A DNA stretch of 64,000 bases, taken from contig JAZRZR010000005.1 in NCBI GenBank assembly GCA_045601525.1, positions 1-64,000 of the forward strand, given 5' to 3'. Positions 1 to 8,200 of this stretch are shown here, one piece after another. Origin of the DNA: SIG565 sp045601525 (GTDB lineage Bacteria > Bacillota > Clostridia > Oscillospirales > Acutalibacteraceae). The translations under genes and the position numbers were made by a program. Positions within the stretch are counted from its first letter, which is position 1. The number at the start of each line of letters is the position of its first letter. The notes under the pieces are model-generated. The model saw nothing but the letters and a program-made list of their open reading frames with translations, had not been told where the DNA came from and searched no databases.

Positions 1-65
1 GAACAATTAGTGTAATATGATATAATAAATATGGATAATATCTGTCATTTTGCGGAGGTGCATTT

Positions 66-1205
66 ATGAAATACATAATAAACGGTAAAATTATTTTGCC
101 CGATGGTATTTTAGAGGGTCAAGCCTTGGCCTTTGATGAAAAAATCATCGGCATTACATCACCCGAAGAAATTCCCGAGGGCGCCATAGTTTATGATGCC
201 AAGGGTGGTTTTGTTTCACCCGGTCTTGTGGACATTCACTGCCACGGATATTTAGGTGAAGATGCTTCTGATGGTAGTTTAGAGGGCATTAAAATTATGT
301 CGGAGGGTGTTGCCAAAAACGGCGTAACCGCTTGGTGTCCCACTACTATGACTGTGTCTATGGAGCAAATCAACAAAGCGCTTGATACAGTACGCACTGC
401 AAAAAAGGAGTGCAAGGATTGGAAGGGTGCTGAAATTCTTGGCGTTAACCTTGAAGGTCCCTTTATTAACCCAAGCAAAAAAGGCGCTCAAGCCGAGGAA
501 CATATCAAACCGATTGACCCCGAGTTTATCATAAAAAATGCCGATATTATTAAATTGGCAACCGTTGCTCCTGAAATGGAGGGTGCACCCGAGGGCATTA
601 AAAAGGTAATCGAGAATTGCCCCGTTGTAATTTCTATTGGACACACTAATGCTTCCTTTGAGGAAGCAAAGGCGGGTATTGAGGCAGGTGCCACAAATAT
701 TACCCATTTATTTAATGCACAAACTGCATTAAACCATCGCAATCCCGGTGTTGTAGGTGCGGCACTATTAGGTGAAGTTACAACCGAGCTTATTGCCGAT
801 ACATTCCATATACATAAAGGCCTTTTTGAGCTTATTGCAAGAATAAAGGGAGATAATCTTGTTCTTATTACCGATTGTATCCGTGCAGGCGGTATGCCTG
901 ATGGTGAGTATGATTTAGGCGGTCAGGCAGTATCTGTTAATGGTATCAAGTGCCTTTTGGCTGACGGAACTATTGCTGGCAGCGTGCTTCGTCTTAATAA
1001 TGCAGTTAAAAACGTGAGAGATAATACAACGCTTCCTTTCTGGAAAGTTGTTGCGGCCGCCAGTCTTAATCCTGCACGCGCAATCGGTGTAGCCGATAGA
1101 AAAGGCTCGCTCGAGGCAGGCAAGGATGCGGATATTATAATTACTGATAGTGATTTCAATATTGTAAAAACCATCATAGGAGGAGAAATTAAATATGAAA
1201 TTTAG
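66..1205 (+). CDS. nagA: N-acetylglucosamine-6-phosphate deacetylase
   Basis: Cytoplasmic amidohydrolase that removes acetate from GlcNAc-6-phosphate, feeding amino sugars to glycolysis or wall synthesis. The 379-residue length is normal. Visible family signatures are the metal-binding HxH at H58/H60, E130 in NLEGPF, H193 in IGHTNA, H214 in THLFNA and the catalytic D270 in LITD, followed by a GGMPDGEYDLGG stretch. The ATG is preceded by GGAGG at 54-58, and a TATAAT at 21-26 could be its -10. It overlaps the next gene by 11 bases, so the two are co-translated. No nagB deaminase is present in the window. Confidence 0.95.
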   Translation: MKYIINGKIILPDGILEGQALAFDEKIIGITSPEEIPEGAIVYDAKGGFVSPGLVDIHCHGYLGEDASDGSLEGIKIMSEGVAKNGVTAWCPTTMTVSMEQINKALDTVRTAKKECKDWKGAEILGVNLEGPFINPSKKGAQAEEHIKPIDPEFIIKNADIIKLATVAPEMEGAPEGIKKVIENCPVVISIGHTNASFEEAKAGIEAGATNITHLFNAQTALNHRNPGVVGAALLGEVTTELIADTFHIHKGLFELIARIKGDNLVLITDCIRAGGMPDGEYDLGGQAVSVNGIKCLLADGTIAGSVLRLNNAVKNVRDNTTLPFWKVVAAASLNPARAIGVADRKGSLEAGKDADIIITDSDFNIVKTIIGGEIKYEI

Positions 1206-2568
1206 TGCTAAACTTGACCCCCAATTTAGACCAATGTCGGTTGAGTATCGTGAGTTTGTAAAGGGTGCAAAGGCCGCAAACGGCGAGCGCCTTGTTATAG
1301 GCATCGAGAGAAACAACGGCTTTATTTCAACCTTCGAAACAACAGTTTACCCCGAGGGAACAGGCAAGGATGAGGAAAACCTCAATATGATTGAGCGTAT
1401 CGTTAAATCTTTGCTTTGGGTTCGTGGCGGTTATAAGATTATTATTGCAGGCAGCAAAAAGATTTATGAAGGCATTGCCGCCGCTTATGCAAAGGATGGT
1501 AGCCGTGCTTTTGATAATGACTTTATGGGTGGCGTTTACGAAAAGGAATTTGTATGTGAGTATAGAGCAATTGAGGATGCCCCCAAAACTTATGAGTCAG
1601 CAACACCTATCGGCCGCCATCTTGACGGTTGTCGTATCGGCTTTGATGCCGGCGGTTCTGACCGTAAGGTAAGCGCCGTTATCAATGGCGAAAGCGTATT
1701 CTCCGAAGAGGTTGTTTGGTTCCCCAAACTTAATGCTGACCCTCAATATCAGTATGACGGAATTTTATCGGCTATGAAGGCCGCTGCTGCACATATGCCC
1801 CGTGTTGATGCAATTGGTGTATCGAGCGCAGGCGTTTATGTAGATAACAAAATAATGGTTGCCTCTCTCTTTATCAAGGTTCCAAAGGATGAATTTGAGA
1901 AGCGAGTTAAGACAATGTATATTGATATCGCCAAGGAATTCGGCGATGTTCCGCTTGAGGTTGCAAACGATGGCGATGTAACTGCTCTTGCAGGCGCTAT
2001 GGATTTAGAGGACGATAGCGTGCTTGGTATCGCTATGGGTACAAGTGAGGCAGGCGGTTATGTTGATGCTTCAGGCAACATTACAGGTTGGCTCAACGAG
2101 TTGGCTTTTGTGCCTGTTGATTATTGCAAGGATGCAATGGTTGACGAGTGGTCGGGCGACTATGGCTGCGGTGTTAAATATTTCTCACAAGATGCAGTTA
2201 TTAAACTTGCCCCTGCTGCAGGTATAGAACTTGATGAGGCGCTTTCTCCTGCCGAGAAACTTAAGGTAGTTCAAGGCCTTATGGCTGAAAACGACCCCCG
2301 CGCTGTGGCAATTTATGAAACAATCGGTGTTTATTTTGGTTATGCAATTGCATATTATAGCCTTTTCTATGATATTAAGCATGTTCTTATCATGGGTCGT
2401 GTTACCTCGGGAGAGGGCGGCGTTATTATTCTTAATAAAGCCAATGAAGTACTCAAAGGCGAGTTCCCCGAATTAGCCGAGAAGTGCGAATTGCATATCC
2501 CTGATGAAAAGAGCCGCCGTGTAGGACAGTCGGTAGCAGCTGCATCACTTCCTGAAATTAAACAGTAA
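1195..2568 (+). CDS. ROK-like sugar kinase-family protein with extra N-terminal domain
   Basis: Actin-fold ATPase of the ROK type, possibly a sugar kinase supplying NagA. It has 457 residues, against about 300 for ordinary ROK kinases; the first 145 or so form an extra domain I do not recognise. The phosphate-1 loop begins at D151 as DAGGSDRK instead of the usual DxGGTK. A VANDGDVTALAGA segment and an AMGTSEAGGYV loop match ROK phosphate-2 and adjacent regions. The CxCGxxGCxE zinc motif is not seen. The ATG lies inside the nagA end with AGGAGG just upstream. Substrate is unknown; N-acetylglucosamine is a guess from context, and catalysis is not certain. Confidence 0.7.
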   Translation: MKFSAKLDPQFRPMSVEYREFVKGAKAANGERLVIGIERNNGFISTFETTVYPEGTGKDEENLNMIERIVKSLLWVRGGYKIIIAGSKKIYEGIAAAYAKDGSRAFDNDFMGGVYEKEFVCEYRAIEDAPKTYESATPIGRHLDGCRIGFDAGGSDRKVSAVINGESVFSEEVVWFPKLNADPQYQYDGILSAMKAAAAHMPRVDAIGVSSAGVYVDNKIMVASLFIKVPKDEFEKRVKTMYIDIAKEFGDVPLEVANDGDVTALAGAMDLEDDSVLGIAMGTSEAGGYVDASGNITGWLNELAFVPVDYCKDAMVDEWSGDYGCGVKYFSQDAVIKLAPAAGIELDEALSPAEKLKVVQGLMAENDPRAVAIYETIGVYFGYAIAYYSLFYDIKHVLIMGRVTSGEGGVIILNKANEVLKGEFPELAEKCELHIPDEKSRRVGQSVAAASLPEIKQ

Positions 2569-2576
2569 TTTTTAAT

Positions 2577-2598
2577 GAGCCAACCGAAAGGTTGGCTC
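2577..2598 (+). terminator. Rho-independent terminator after nagA-ROK unit
   Basis: A perfect 9-bp stem (GAGCCAACC/GGTTGGCTC) with a GAAA loop, followed by a short T-rich stretch. It lies 8 bases after the stop codon and separates the amino-sugar genes from the secreted glucosaminidase. Confidence 0.8.
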
Positions 2599-2625
2599 TA
2601 AATTTTGGTATATTACTCTTTTGGG

Positions 2626-2654
2626 TTGACATAAGACTTAAAAAATTTTATAAT
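2626..2654 (+). promoter_or_regulatory. Sigma-A promoter for the dockerin/cohesin pair
   Basis: TTGACA at 2626-2631 and TATAAT at 2649-2654 are separated by 17 bases, a consensus vegetative promoter. The start codon of the glucosaminidase is 60 bases downstream, behind AAAGGGG. Confidence 0.8.
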
Positions 2655-2714
2655 AAATATGAATTGTCTATATGATTACTCATTTATATTATATATTTAG
2701 AAAGGGGAAATACG

Positions 2715-4754
2715 ATGCATCAAAAAAAGATATATAAAAGCATTGTTTGTTTTGCGCTCTCTTTGGTGCTTATAATATTGCCCCTTAATCTAAAGGCGAG
2801 GGCTATGGCTTATCCCGTTATGGCTGTAATAATTAGAGAACAAGCACAGGTGTGGTCACTTCCCGGAACTACGGGGCACGAGGCCGACCCCGATAATACT
2901 ACAAGTGTTAAGCTTGATACATTGGTGGAAGGCACTACGGTGCGCCTAATTGCCGACCAAAAGGATGGCGATGGGGATATATGGTACAAGGCAGAGTATG
3001 GCTCTGACTATTCAAAAAGTGGATATGTGTATAGCGGTAGGGTGAAAATCACCGCAAGTTATACCGAGGACCCCGAATTTGAAGCTTGGCTTACCTCGCA
3101 AAATTTCCCCGAAGATTATAAGGTTAAATTGCGTATTATCCATGTCCTTTTTCCCGCTTGGATATTTTATGCCGACCATACCGGTCTTGATTGGAACGAA
3201 TCTGTAACTGCTCAAAGTGAACTTGGCAAAAAAACAGTGCATACCTCATGGGATAATTCCTTAAAGAGTATGCAAGAAAATGCTTACGATTGGGATAATG
3301 GTGTGTGGTCGGGTCTTGATGGTTCATCGTGGGTTGCAGCGGCACCGAGAACTATTGCTTATTATATGGACCCAAGGAATTTCCTCGATGAAATAAATAT
3401 TTTCCAGTTTGCCGATTTATCCTACGATGCCGAGAAAAACAAACTTGAATATATCGAGCAGGCCGTTAAGGGCACCTTTATGGAAGGTACATTACCCGAT
3501 AATCCCGAAAAGACCTATGCACAGGTTATTTTCGATGCGGCGGCGGAATTTAATATGAGTCCCTTTGCGATGGTATCTATTTTCCATCAAGAGCAGGGCA
3601 CCAATGGTTCGGGAGCCACTATTTCGGGAACTAACCCAACCTATCCCGGTATATACAACTATTTTAATATAGGCGCTTTTGAAGATAAAGAAAATGGTAT
3701 AGATGCGACAACCCGAGGTCTTTGGTGGGCAAACGGCGGCACCAATGGTGCGGACCACACCTATCTCCGCCCTTGGACCACTCGCGAATTGGCTATTCGA
3801 GGTGGTGCCGATTGGTATACAAGGGGTTATATAAGCGTAGGGCAAAAAACAATCTATTATAAAGATTTTAATGTTTGCGAAAATACTTCACACTCACCGC
3901 ACACCCATCAGTATGCAAGTAATATTGCCGATGCTAAAAATGAGGGCGTGCATCTAAATAATGGCTATTATAGTTTTAAGGATTCGGCGTTGGTATTCCA
4001 TATTCCCGTATATAAAAATATGCCAACCGAAACAACCCTTCCGCCTGACGGCACAAATAACAACTGTTATTTGTCGGCCTTGACAGTGGACGGTGAGAGC
4101 GTGCAAGGCTTTAACCGATACACTAAAAACTATGATGTTATCGTGCCTTACAGTGCGCAGTCGGTTAATATAGCGGCAACGGGTGACCCCCAGGCAACAA
4201 TCACGGGCATAGGTTCAAAAAACCTTGAGGTTGGCCTTAACACAGTTGTCGTTAATGTGGCTTCATCGGCGGGGGATAGTTATTCATATACACTCAATAT
4301 CTTCCGAGAGCAAGGCGACATTATAGTACCTGAGCCTGAAGTAGATGGCGATTATACCATCAACAATTCAAACATTTCAGGCGTTGAGCCTCAAACCGAT
4401 TTAGCAACCTTTATTTCAAATCTTTCGGTTAAGAACGGTACCGCAAAGATATTGGACTATCAAGGTAACGAAAAAACCACAGGCCATATTGCCACCGGTG
4501 ATACAGTTTTGGTTTATAACAATAACAACGAGCAAAAATTAAGTTACAGCGTAGTTATTTACGGCGATGTAACGGGTGATGGCAAGATTTCATCGCGTGA
4601 TTTGCTTGTTTTGCAACGGCACATTTTGGAGATAGAAATAATAAACGATGAATTCCTGCTAGCAGGTGACGCTAATAGAGATAATGGTGTAAAATCAAGA
4701 GATTTGCTTGTTATTCAACGTCACATATTAGAAATGGAAAAAATAAAACAATAG
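2715..4754 (+). CDS. Secreted glucosaminidase with SH3-like, cadherin-like and dockerin domains
   Basis: Predicted exported peptidoglycan hydrolase (679 residues). A signal peptide covers about residues 1-30 and an SH3-like wall-binding region about 33-113. A glucosaminidase-type catalytic region follows (about 120-430), with the FPxxY..LHxLFPxWxFxAxxTGLDWN-type segment at 131-161 and probable catalytic E293 in IFHQEQG. A cadherin-like beta-sandwich spans about 451-531. A type I dockerin ends the protein (616-679): two calcium-loop repeats starting DVTGDGKISSRD and DANRDNGVKSRD, each followed by LLVLQRHIL or LLVIQRHIL. The next gene, 10 bases away, encodes a cohesin-like domain, so a tethering partner is adjacent. 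Exact bond specificity is inferred. Confidence 0.85.
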   Translation: MHQKKIYKSIVCFALSLVLIILPLNLKARAMAYPVMAVIIREQAQVWSLPGTTGHEADPDNTTSVKLDTLVEGTTVRLIADQKDGDGDIWYKAEYGSDYSKSGYVYSGRVKITASYTEDPEFEAWLTSQNFPEDYKVKLRIIHVLFPAWIFYADHTGLDWNESVTAQSELGKKTVHTSWDNSLKSMQENAYDWDNGVWSGLDGSSWVAAAPRTIAYYMDPRNFLDEINIFQFADLSYDAEKNKLEYIEQAVKGTFMEGTLPDNPEKTYAQVIFDAAAEFNMSPFAMVSIFHQEQGTNGSGATISGTNPTYPGIYNYFNIGAFEDKENGIDATTRGLWWANGGTNGADHTYLRPWTTRELAIRGGADWYTRGYISVGQKTIYYKDFNVCENTSHSPHTHQYASNIADAKNEGVHLNNGYYSFKDSALVFHIPVYKNMPTETTLPPDGTNNNCYLSALTVDGESVQGFNRYTKNYDVIVPYSAQSVNIAATGDPQATITGIGSKNLEVGLNTVVVNVASSAGDSYSYTLNIFREQGDIIVPEPEVDGDYTINNSNISGVEPQTDLATFISNLSVKNGTAKILDYQGNEKTTGHIATGDTVLVYNNNNEQKLSYSVVIYGDVTGDGKISSRDLLVLQRHILEIEIINDEFLLAGDANRDNGVKSRDLLVIQRHILEMEKIKQ

Positions 4755-4764
4755 GGTGAATGAA

Positions 4765-6339
4765 ATGATTAAGAAAGCAAAATTGATTTTATGTTTAGCT
4801 TTAATGGCCTGCCTTTTGTTGCAATTGCCGATTTTAACAGCATCGGCTGATACTGCAACAATTTCGGCTCCCACAAAGGGATATGTAGGCGAGGAAATAA
4901 CTGTAACATACACAATTAAGTGTGACCATCATAGTAAACTCGGTTCAGCGATGGGCTATCTCAAATATGATGCTTCCTATTTTCAGGTGATTTCGGCACC
5001 TACTAATGCCGACGGCGCAAATAAAATAGAAGATGGCAAGTATAAATTTGTTTATAATGATGCCACAGGCAGTCAAAATGCAGTAAGTTTCACCTTTAAG
5101 TTTAAGGTGCTAAAGGCGGGAAGCGCCGGCGTTTCACTTGAGGCAACCGAAATCGTTTCGGCGGATCTCTCCAGCGAAAGCGCAAGGTCGGCTTCGGTGG
5201 GTATTACCCTTGTTGACCGTAGCACGCTTTCTTCAAATGCAACCCTTAAGAAACTCGGTATTTCGGTTGGCACATTATCACCCGCCTTTGACCCCGATAT
5301 TTACAATTATACAGTAAATGTTGATTATTCGGTTACTCAATTGATTGTTTCTTGTGTTACTGCCGAAAAAGATGCAGTGCTTAAAGTAACCGGTTCGCAA
5401 AAACTTAAGGTTGGCAAAAACCTACGCGAAATCGGTGTTATCGCACCTAATGGTGTAACTAGAAAACTTTATACTATTACGATAACCCGTGCGGCTAAAA
5501 ATGATGAGCCTGTATCCGAGCCCGATATTGAGGTTAATCCTTATGAAATACTTGTAAGCCGCGAAAAAAGATACATTGTAAATGATTATACAGGTATCGA
5601 AATTCCCACAGGCTTTACATTTTCAACCAAGGTGATTAACGGCATAGAGATGCCCGTTCTTGTAAATGCAACGGCATCAAAGGTTTTGGTTTATGCCCTT
5701 GATAATCAAGAGGCAACAGGTTGCTACTGTCTTTATGATGAAGAAACAAATACATTTACTATTTATAAAATTTTCTCCTCCAGCAACCAAAAATATTTAG
5801 CCTTGTCTCCCGAGAGCAACATAGTTCCCGTAGGATATTATGCAACCACACAAAAACTCGGCGGATATCTTGTTGACGGATATAAATATAACGATACCAA
5901 GAAAGCTGATTTCTTTATTTTCTATGGCGAAAACGAACTTGGCATAAAGGGATATTATCGTTATGATGCCACTGATTCTTCGGTACAGCGTGCAATAGAG
6001 TTTACCGATGCTATGAATAAAAATACTACCCAAGAGGTAAACGGTACTCTCTTTGAAAACTTCGCATCACTTGAGGCTAAGGAAAAGGCGGTTGTAATTG
6101 CGGGTATCAGCCTTATTCTAGTTGTAATCGCCTTGATTATTATAACTGCAATACGCATTTATAAAACTCGTAATCCACAAACTCACGGTGGTGAGAAACA
6201 CGAAAGTGAGTCCGAGGAAAGCAATATGTTCTTGAATTTCATTGAGGATTCACAAAACAAAAAGGTGACCTTTAACGAAGATTTTGTAATTTCCGATGAA
6301 GAGCCAAAATCGGAAGAAGAGGGAACTCAAGAAGAATAG
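4765..6339 (+). CDS. Membrane-anchored cohesin-domain protein
   Basis: Predicted surface anchor of 524 residues. A signal peptide (about 1-29) precedes a cohesin-like domain (about 31-150: VGEEITVTYTIK, GYLKYDASYFQVIS, VSFTFKFKVLKAG). A cadherin-like beta-sandwich (about 156-243) and an unrecognised region (about 255-430) follow. One transmembrane helix (about 442-465) and an acidic cytoplasmic tail end the protein. The ATG at 4765 is preferred to a GTG at 4756 because AGGGTGA at 4753-4759 fits it as ribosome site. It follows the dockerin protein by 10 bases, suggesting co-expression and a direct dockerin-cohesin tether. The tail is rich in Glu and Ser and resembles no domain I know. Confidence 0.78.
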   Translation: MIKKAKLILCLALMACLLLQLPILTASADTATISAPTKGYVGEEITVTYTIKCDHHSKLGSAMGYLKYDASYFQVISAPTNADGANKIEDGKYKFVYNDATGSQNAVSFTFKFKVLKAGSAGVSLEATEIVSADLSSESARSASVGITLVDRSTLSSNATLKKLGISVGTLSPAFDPDIYNYTVNVDYSVTQLIVSCVTAEKDAVLKVTGSQKLKVGKNLREIGVIAPNGVTRKLYTITITRAAKNDEPVSEPDIEVNPYEILVSREKRYIVNDYTGIEIPTGFTFSTKVINGIEMPVLVNATASKVLVYALDNQEATGCYCLYDEETNTFTIYKIFSSSNQKYLALSPESNIVPVGYYATTQKLGGYLVDGYKYNDTKKADFFIFYGENELGIKGYYRYDATDSSVQRAIEFTDAMNKNTTQEVNGTLFENFASLEAKEKAVVIAGISLILVVIALIIITAIRIYKTRNPQTHGGEKHESESEESNMFLNFIEDSQNKKVTFNEDFVISDEEPKSEEEGTQEE

Positions 6340-6449
6340 CATATAAAAAATTCACGCATACAATGTAATAGTCAATTTATTTTTGTGATTAAAATTCCAA
6401 CTAATTGGCAAAGATATAAATGACAATATATTCGGAGCGTGAAATATAA

Positions 6450-6797
6450 ATGACAGTTAAACGAGGCGATATTTATTATGCCGATTTAAGTCCTGTAATC
6501 GGCTCGGAACAGGGCGGTGTACGACCGGTACTTATTATTCAAAACGATATAGGTAATCGATATAGCCCCACAGTTATAGCGGCGGCAATTACAAGTCAGC
6601 AAGATAAAACAAGTTTGCCCACACATATAAGGGTAAACGCTGACGGTTGCGGACTTGCTAAAGATTCGGTTATATTGCTTGAACAGGTACGTACCATTGA
6701 TAAGCAAAGACTTAAAGAAAAAATGGGCAGTCTTGATATCCCGTCAATGAATATGGTCGATAAGGCCTTGTCGGTAAGCTTCGGACTTAATAATTGA
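6450..6797 (+). CDS. MazF/EndoA-type endoribonuclease toxin
   Basis: A 115-residue PemK/MazF-family ribonuclease closely resembling Bacillus subtilis EndoA (NdoA): RGDIYYADLSPVIGSEQGG, RPVLIIQNDIGNR, TVIAAAITS and SVILLEQVRTIDKQRL are all in place. Family members cleave mRNA at short recognition sequences. The usual CopG/ribbon-helix-helix antitoxin gene normally lies immediately upstream. Here the 110 bases before the ATG hold no antitoxin-sized reading frame and the preceding gene is the cohesin protein, so this toxin appears orphaned. It has its own terminator. Ribosome site CGGAG lies 11-16 bases before the ATG. Confidence 0.9.
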   Translation: MTVKRGDIYYADLSPVIGSEQGGVRPVLIIQNDIGNRYSPTVIAAAITSQQDKTSLPTHIRVNADGCGLAKDSVILLEQVRTIDKQRLKEKMGSLDIPSMNMVDKALSVSFGLNN

Positions 6798-6800
6798 AAC

Positions 6801-6834
6801 AATCTCCCAAACGCTATATGCCGTTTGGGAGATT
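6801..6834 (+). terminator. Terminator after mazF-like gene
   Basis: A 13-bp perfect inverted repeat (AATCTCCCAAACG/CGTTTGGGAGATT) with an 8-base loop, followed by TATTTTTAT. Confidence 0.88.
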
Positions 6835-6860
6835 TATTTTTATCTTTCACAAAATAATTA

Positions 6861-6889
6861 TTGACAAATAAAAAGGGTGGGTGTATTAT
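6861..6889 (+). promoter_or_regulatory. Sigma-A promoter of the GntR-ABC operon
   Basis: TTGACA at 6861-6866 and TATTAT at 6884-6889 with a 17-base spacer. The -10 box lies inside the left arm of the operator-like palindrome, so repressor binding would occlude RNA polymerase. Confidence 0.8.
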
Positions 6890-6916
6890 ATAACTGTACT
6901 AATCGAACTAATACAC
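6881..6916 (+). promoter_or_regulatory. Candidate YtrA/GntR operator
   Basis: A perfect 8-bp inverted repeat, GTGTATTA at 6881-6888 and TAATACAC at 6909-6916, spans the -10 and the transcription start region. YtrA-subfamily GntR repressors typically bind an AGTGTA...TACACT-like palindrome, and the gene just downstream encodes such a repressor, so autoregulation is likely. Between the arms lies GTACTAATCG (6896-6905), whose reverse complement recurs after the operon. Confidence 0.65.
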
Positions 6917-6935
6917 TTTGAACGGAGGCGATGAT

Positions 6936-7304
6936 TTGTTCCAAATAGATTATAAAAGCGGTGTTCCGATTTATGACCAGATAGTTAACAGCGTTATACG
7001 CCTTAAGGTTTTGGGCGCCCTAAAGGAAGGGGAGGCCTTACCCTCGGTGCGCGCAATGGCGCTGAAGCTTTCCATAAATCCCAATACGGTGCAAAGGGCC
7101 TATGCAATTCTCGAAGAAAAGGGGATAATTTATTCCGTTTCGGGTAAGGGCTCATTTGTCGCTACTAATAACTCTTGCGAACAAAGCATTAAGAATTCAG
7201 CACTTGAAAAGGTGGTTGAAGAGGTTAAAAACGCGGCACTTTGCGGAGTTAAAAAAGATGAGATTATTGCCGCACTTAATTCTGTTTTTAAGGAGGAAAA
7301 GTAA
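6936..7304 (+). CDS. GntR-family (YtrA-type) transcriptional repressor
   Basis: A short GntR regulator with an N-terminal winged helix (VPIYDQIVNSVI, LPSVRAMALKLSINPNTVQRAY, GKGSFVA) and only about 45 further residues. This is the YtrA subfamily architecture, which usually controls neighbouring ABC transporters. The TTG at 6936 is chosen over the TTG at 6918 because GGAGG at 6924-6928 sits 7 bases before it. Its TAA overlaps the ATG of the ATP-binding gene by one base (TAATG), and the operator-like palindrome lies directly upstream. Confidence 0.88.
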   Translation: MFQIDYKSGVPIYDQIVNSVIRLKVLGALKEGEALPSVRAMALKLSINPNTVQRAYAILEEKGIIYSVSGKGSFVATNNSCEQSIKNSALEKVVEEVKNAALCGVKKDEIIAALNSVFKEEK

Positions 7305-8200
7305 TGATTAAGACAATAGGGCTCACCAAAAAATTTGGCGAGAAAAAGGCCTTAAATGATGTAAATTTAGTTGTTAACGATGGCGCAATTTATGGGCTTG
7401 TTGGTTCAAACGGCTCGGGCAAATCAACACTAATGCGGCTAATATCGGGTGTTTATTATGCAGATGCAGGCGTGGTTTCGGTAGATAATGAAACCCCTTA
7501 CAATAATGCTTTATTAAAAGCCAAGGTTTCCTATTTGCCCGATACGCCATTTTTTATACACCAATCAAATATAAACGAAATGGCTTCATTTTATAAAAAA
7601 ATGTATCCCTCGTTTTCGGTTGAGCGTTTTGAGAAACTTTCCAAAACTTTCCCGCTTGATAGAAAGGCCAGAATATCCACAATGTCAAAGGGTATGCAAA
7701 GGCAGGCGGCTTTGATGCTTTGTCTTTCTACAATGCCAAAATATTTATTGCTTGATGAGGCCTTTGACGGCTTGGACCCTGTAATGAGAAAGGTGTTAAA
7801 ATCATTGCTTGCCGAGGGCGTTAGTGATGGTATGACTGCTATTATCGCATCTCACAATCTTCGTGACCTTGATGAGCTTTGTGATAATGTAGGTCTTTTA
7901 CACGAGGGTAAATTGCTTGTAAATGATAGCATTGATGCGATTAAAAACGGCATACACAAATTTCAAGTTGTATTTAATACAGTACCCGATTTATCGGTCT
8001 TTGAAAATCTTGATATATTGAAAATCGAGAGAAGCGGCTCGGTTGTAAATCTTGCGGCGAGGGGAGAAAAAAAGGAAATCAGCAACTTCATAAACGGTCT
8101 TTTCCCCTTGTTTGTTGAGGCTATTCCCCCGAGCTTTGAAGAAGTATTTATGTATGAATTGGAGGCTATGAATTATGATGCAGAAAACCTCTTTGAATAA
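7304..8200 (+). CDS. ABC transporter ATP-binding protein
   Basis: A 298-residue ABC ATPase of the class paired with YtrA-type regulators (bacitracin/YtrB-like exporters). Walker A is GSNGSGKST, the signature is the divergent MSKGMQRQA in place of LSGGQ, and Walker B is YLLLDEAFDGLD, followed by the H-loop SHNLRD. A C-terminal extension of about 85 residues follows the nucleotide-binding domain. AGGAGG lies 8-13 bases before the ATG. It overlaps the permease gene by 26 bases. The substrate is not evident; envelope-stress or antibiotic export is a family-based guess. Confidence 0.9.
   Translation: MIKTIGLTKKFGEKKALNDVNLVVNDGAIYGLVGSNGSGKSTLMRLISGVYYADAGVVSVDNETPYNNALLKAKVSYLPDTPFFIHQSNINEMASFYKKMYPSFSVERFEKLSKTFPLDRKARISTMSKGMQRQAALMLCLSTMPKYLLLDEAFDGLDPVMRKVLKSLLAEGVSDGMTAIIASHNLRDLDELCDNVGLLHEGKLLVNDSIDAIKNGIHKFQVVFNTVPDLSVFENLDILKIERSGSVVNLAARGEKKEISNFINGLFPLFVEAIPPSFEEVFMYELEAMNYDAENLFE

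Noticed and set aside
279..707. Minus-strand open frames over nagA
   Set aside because: They overlap conserved NagA metal-binding codons on the plus strand and lack ribosome sites and motifs.
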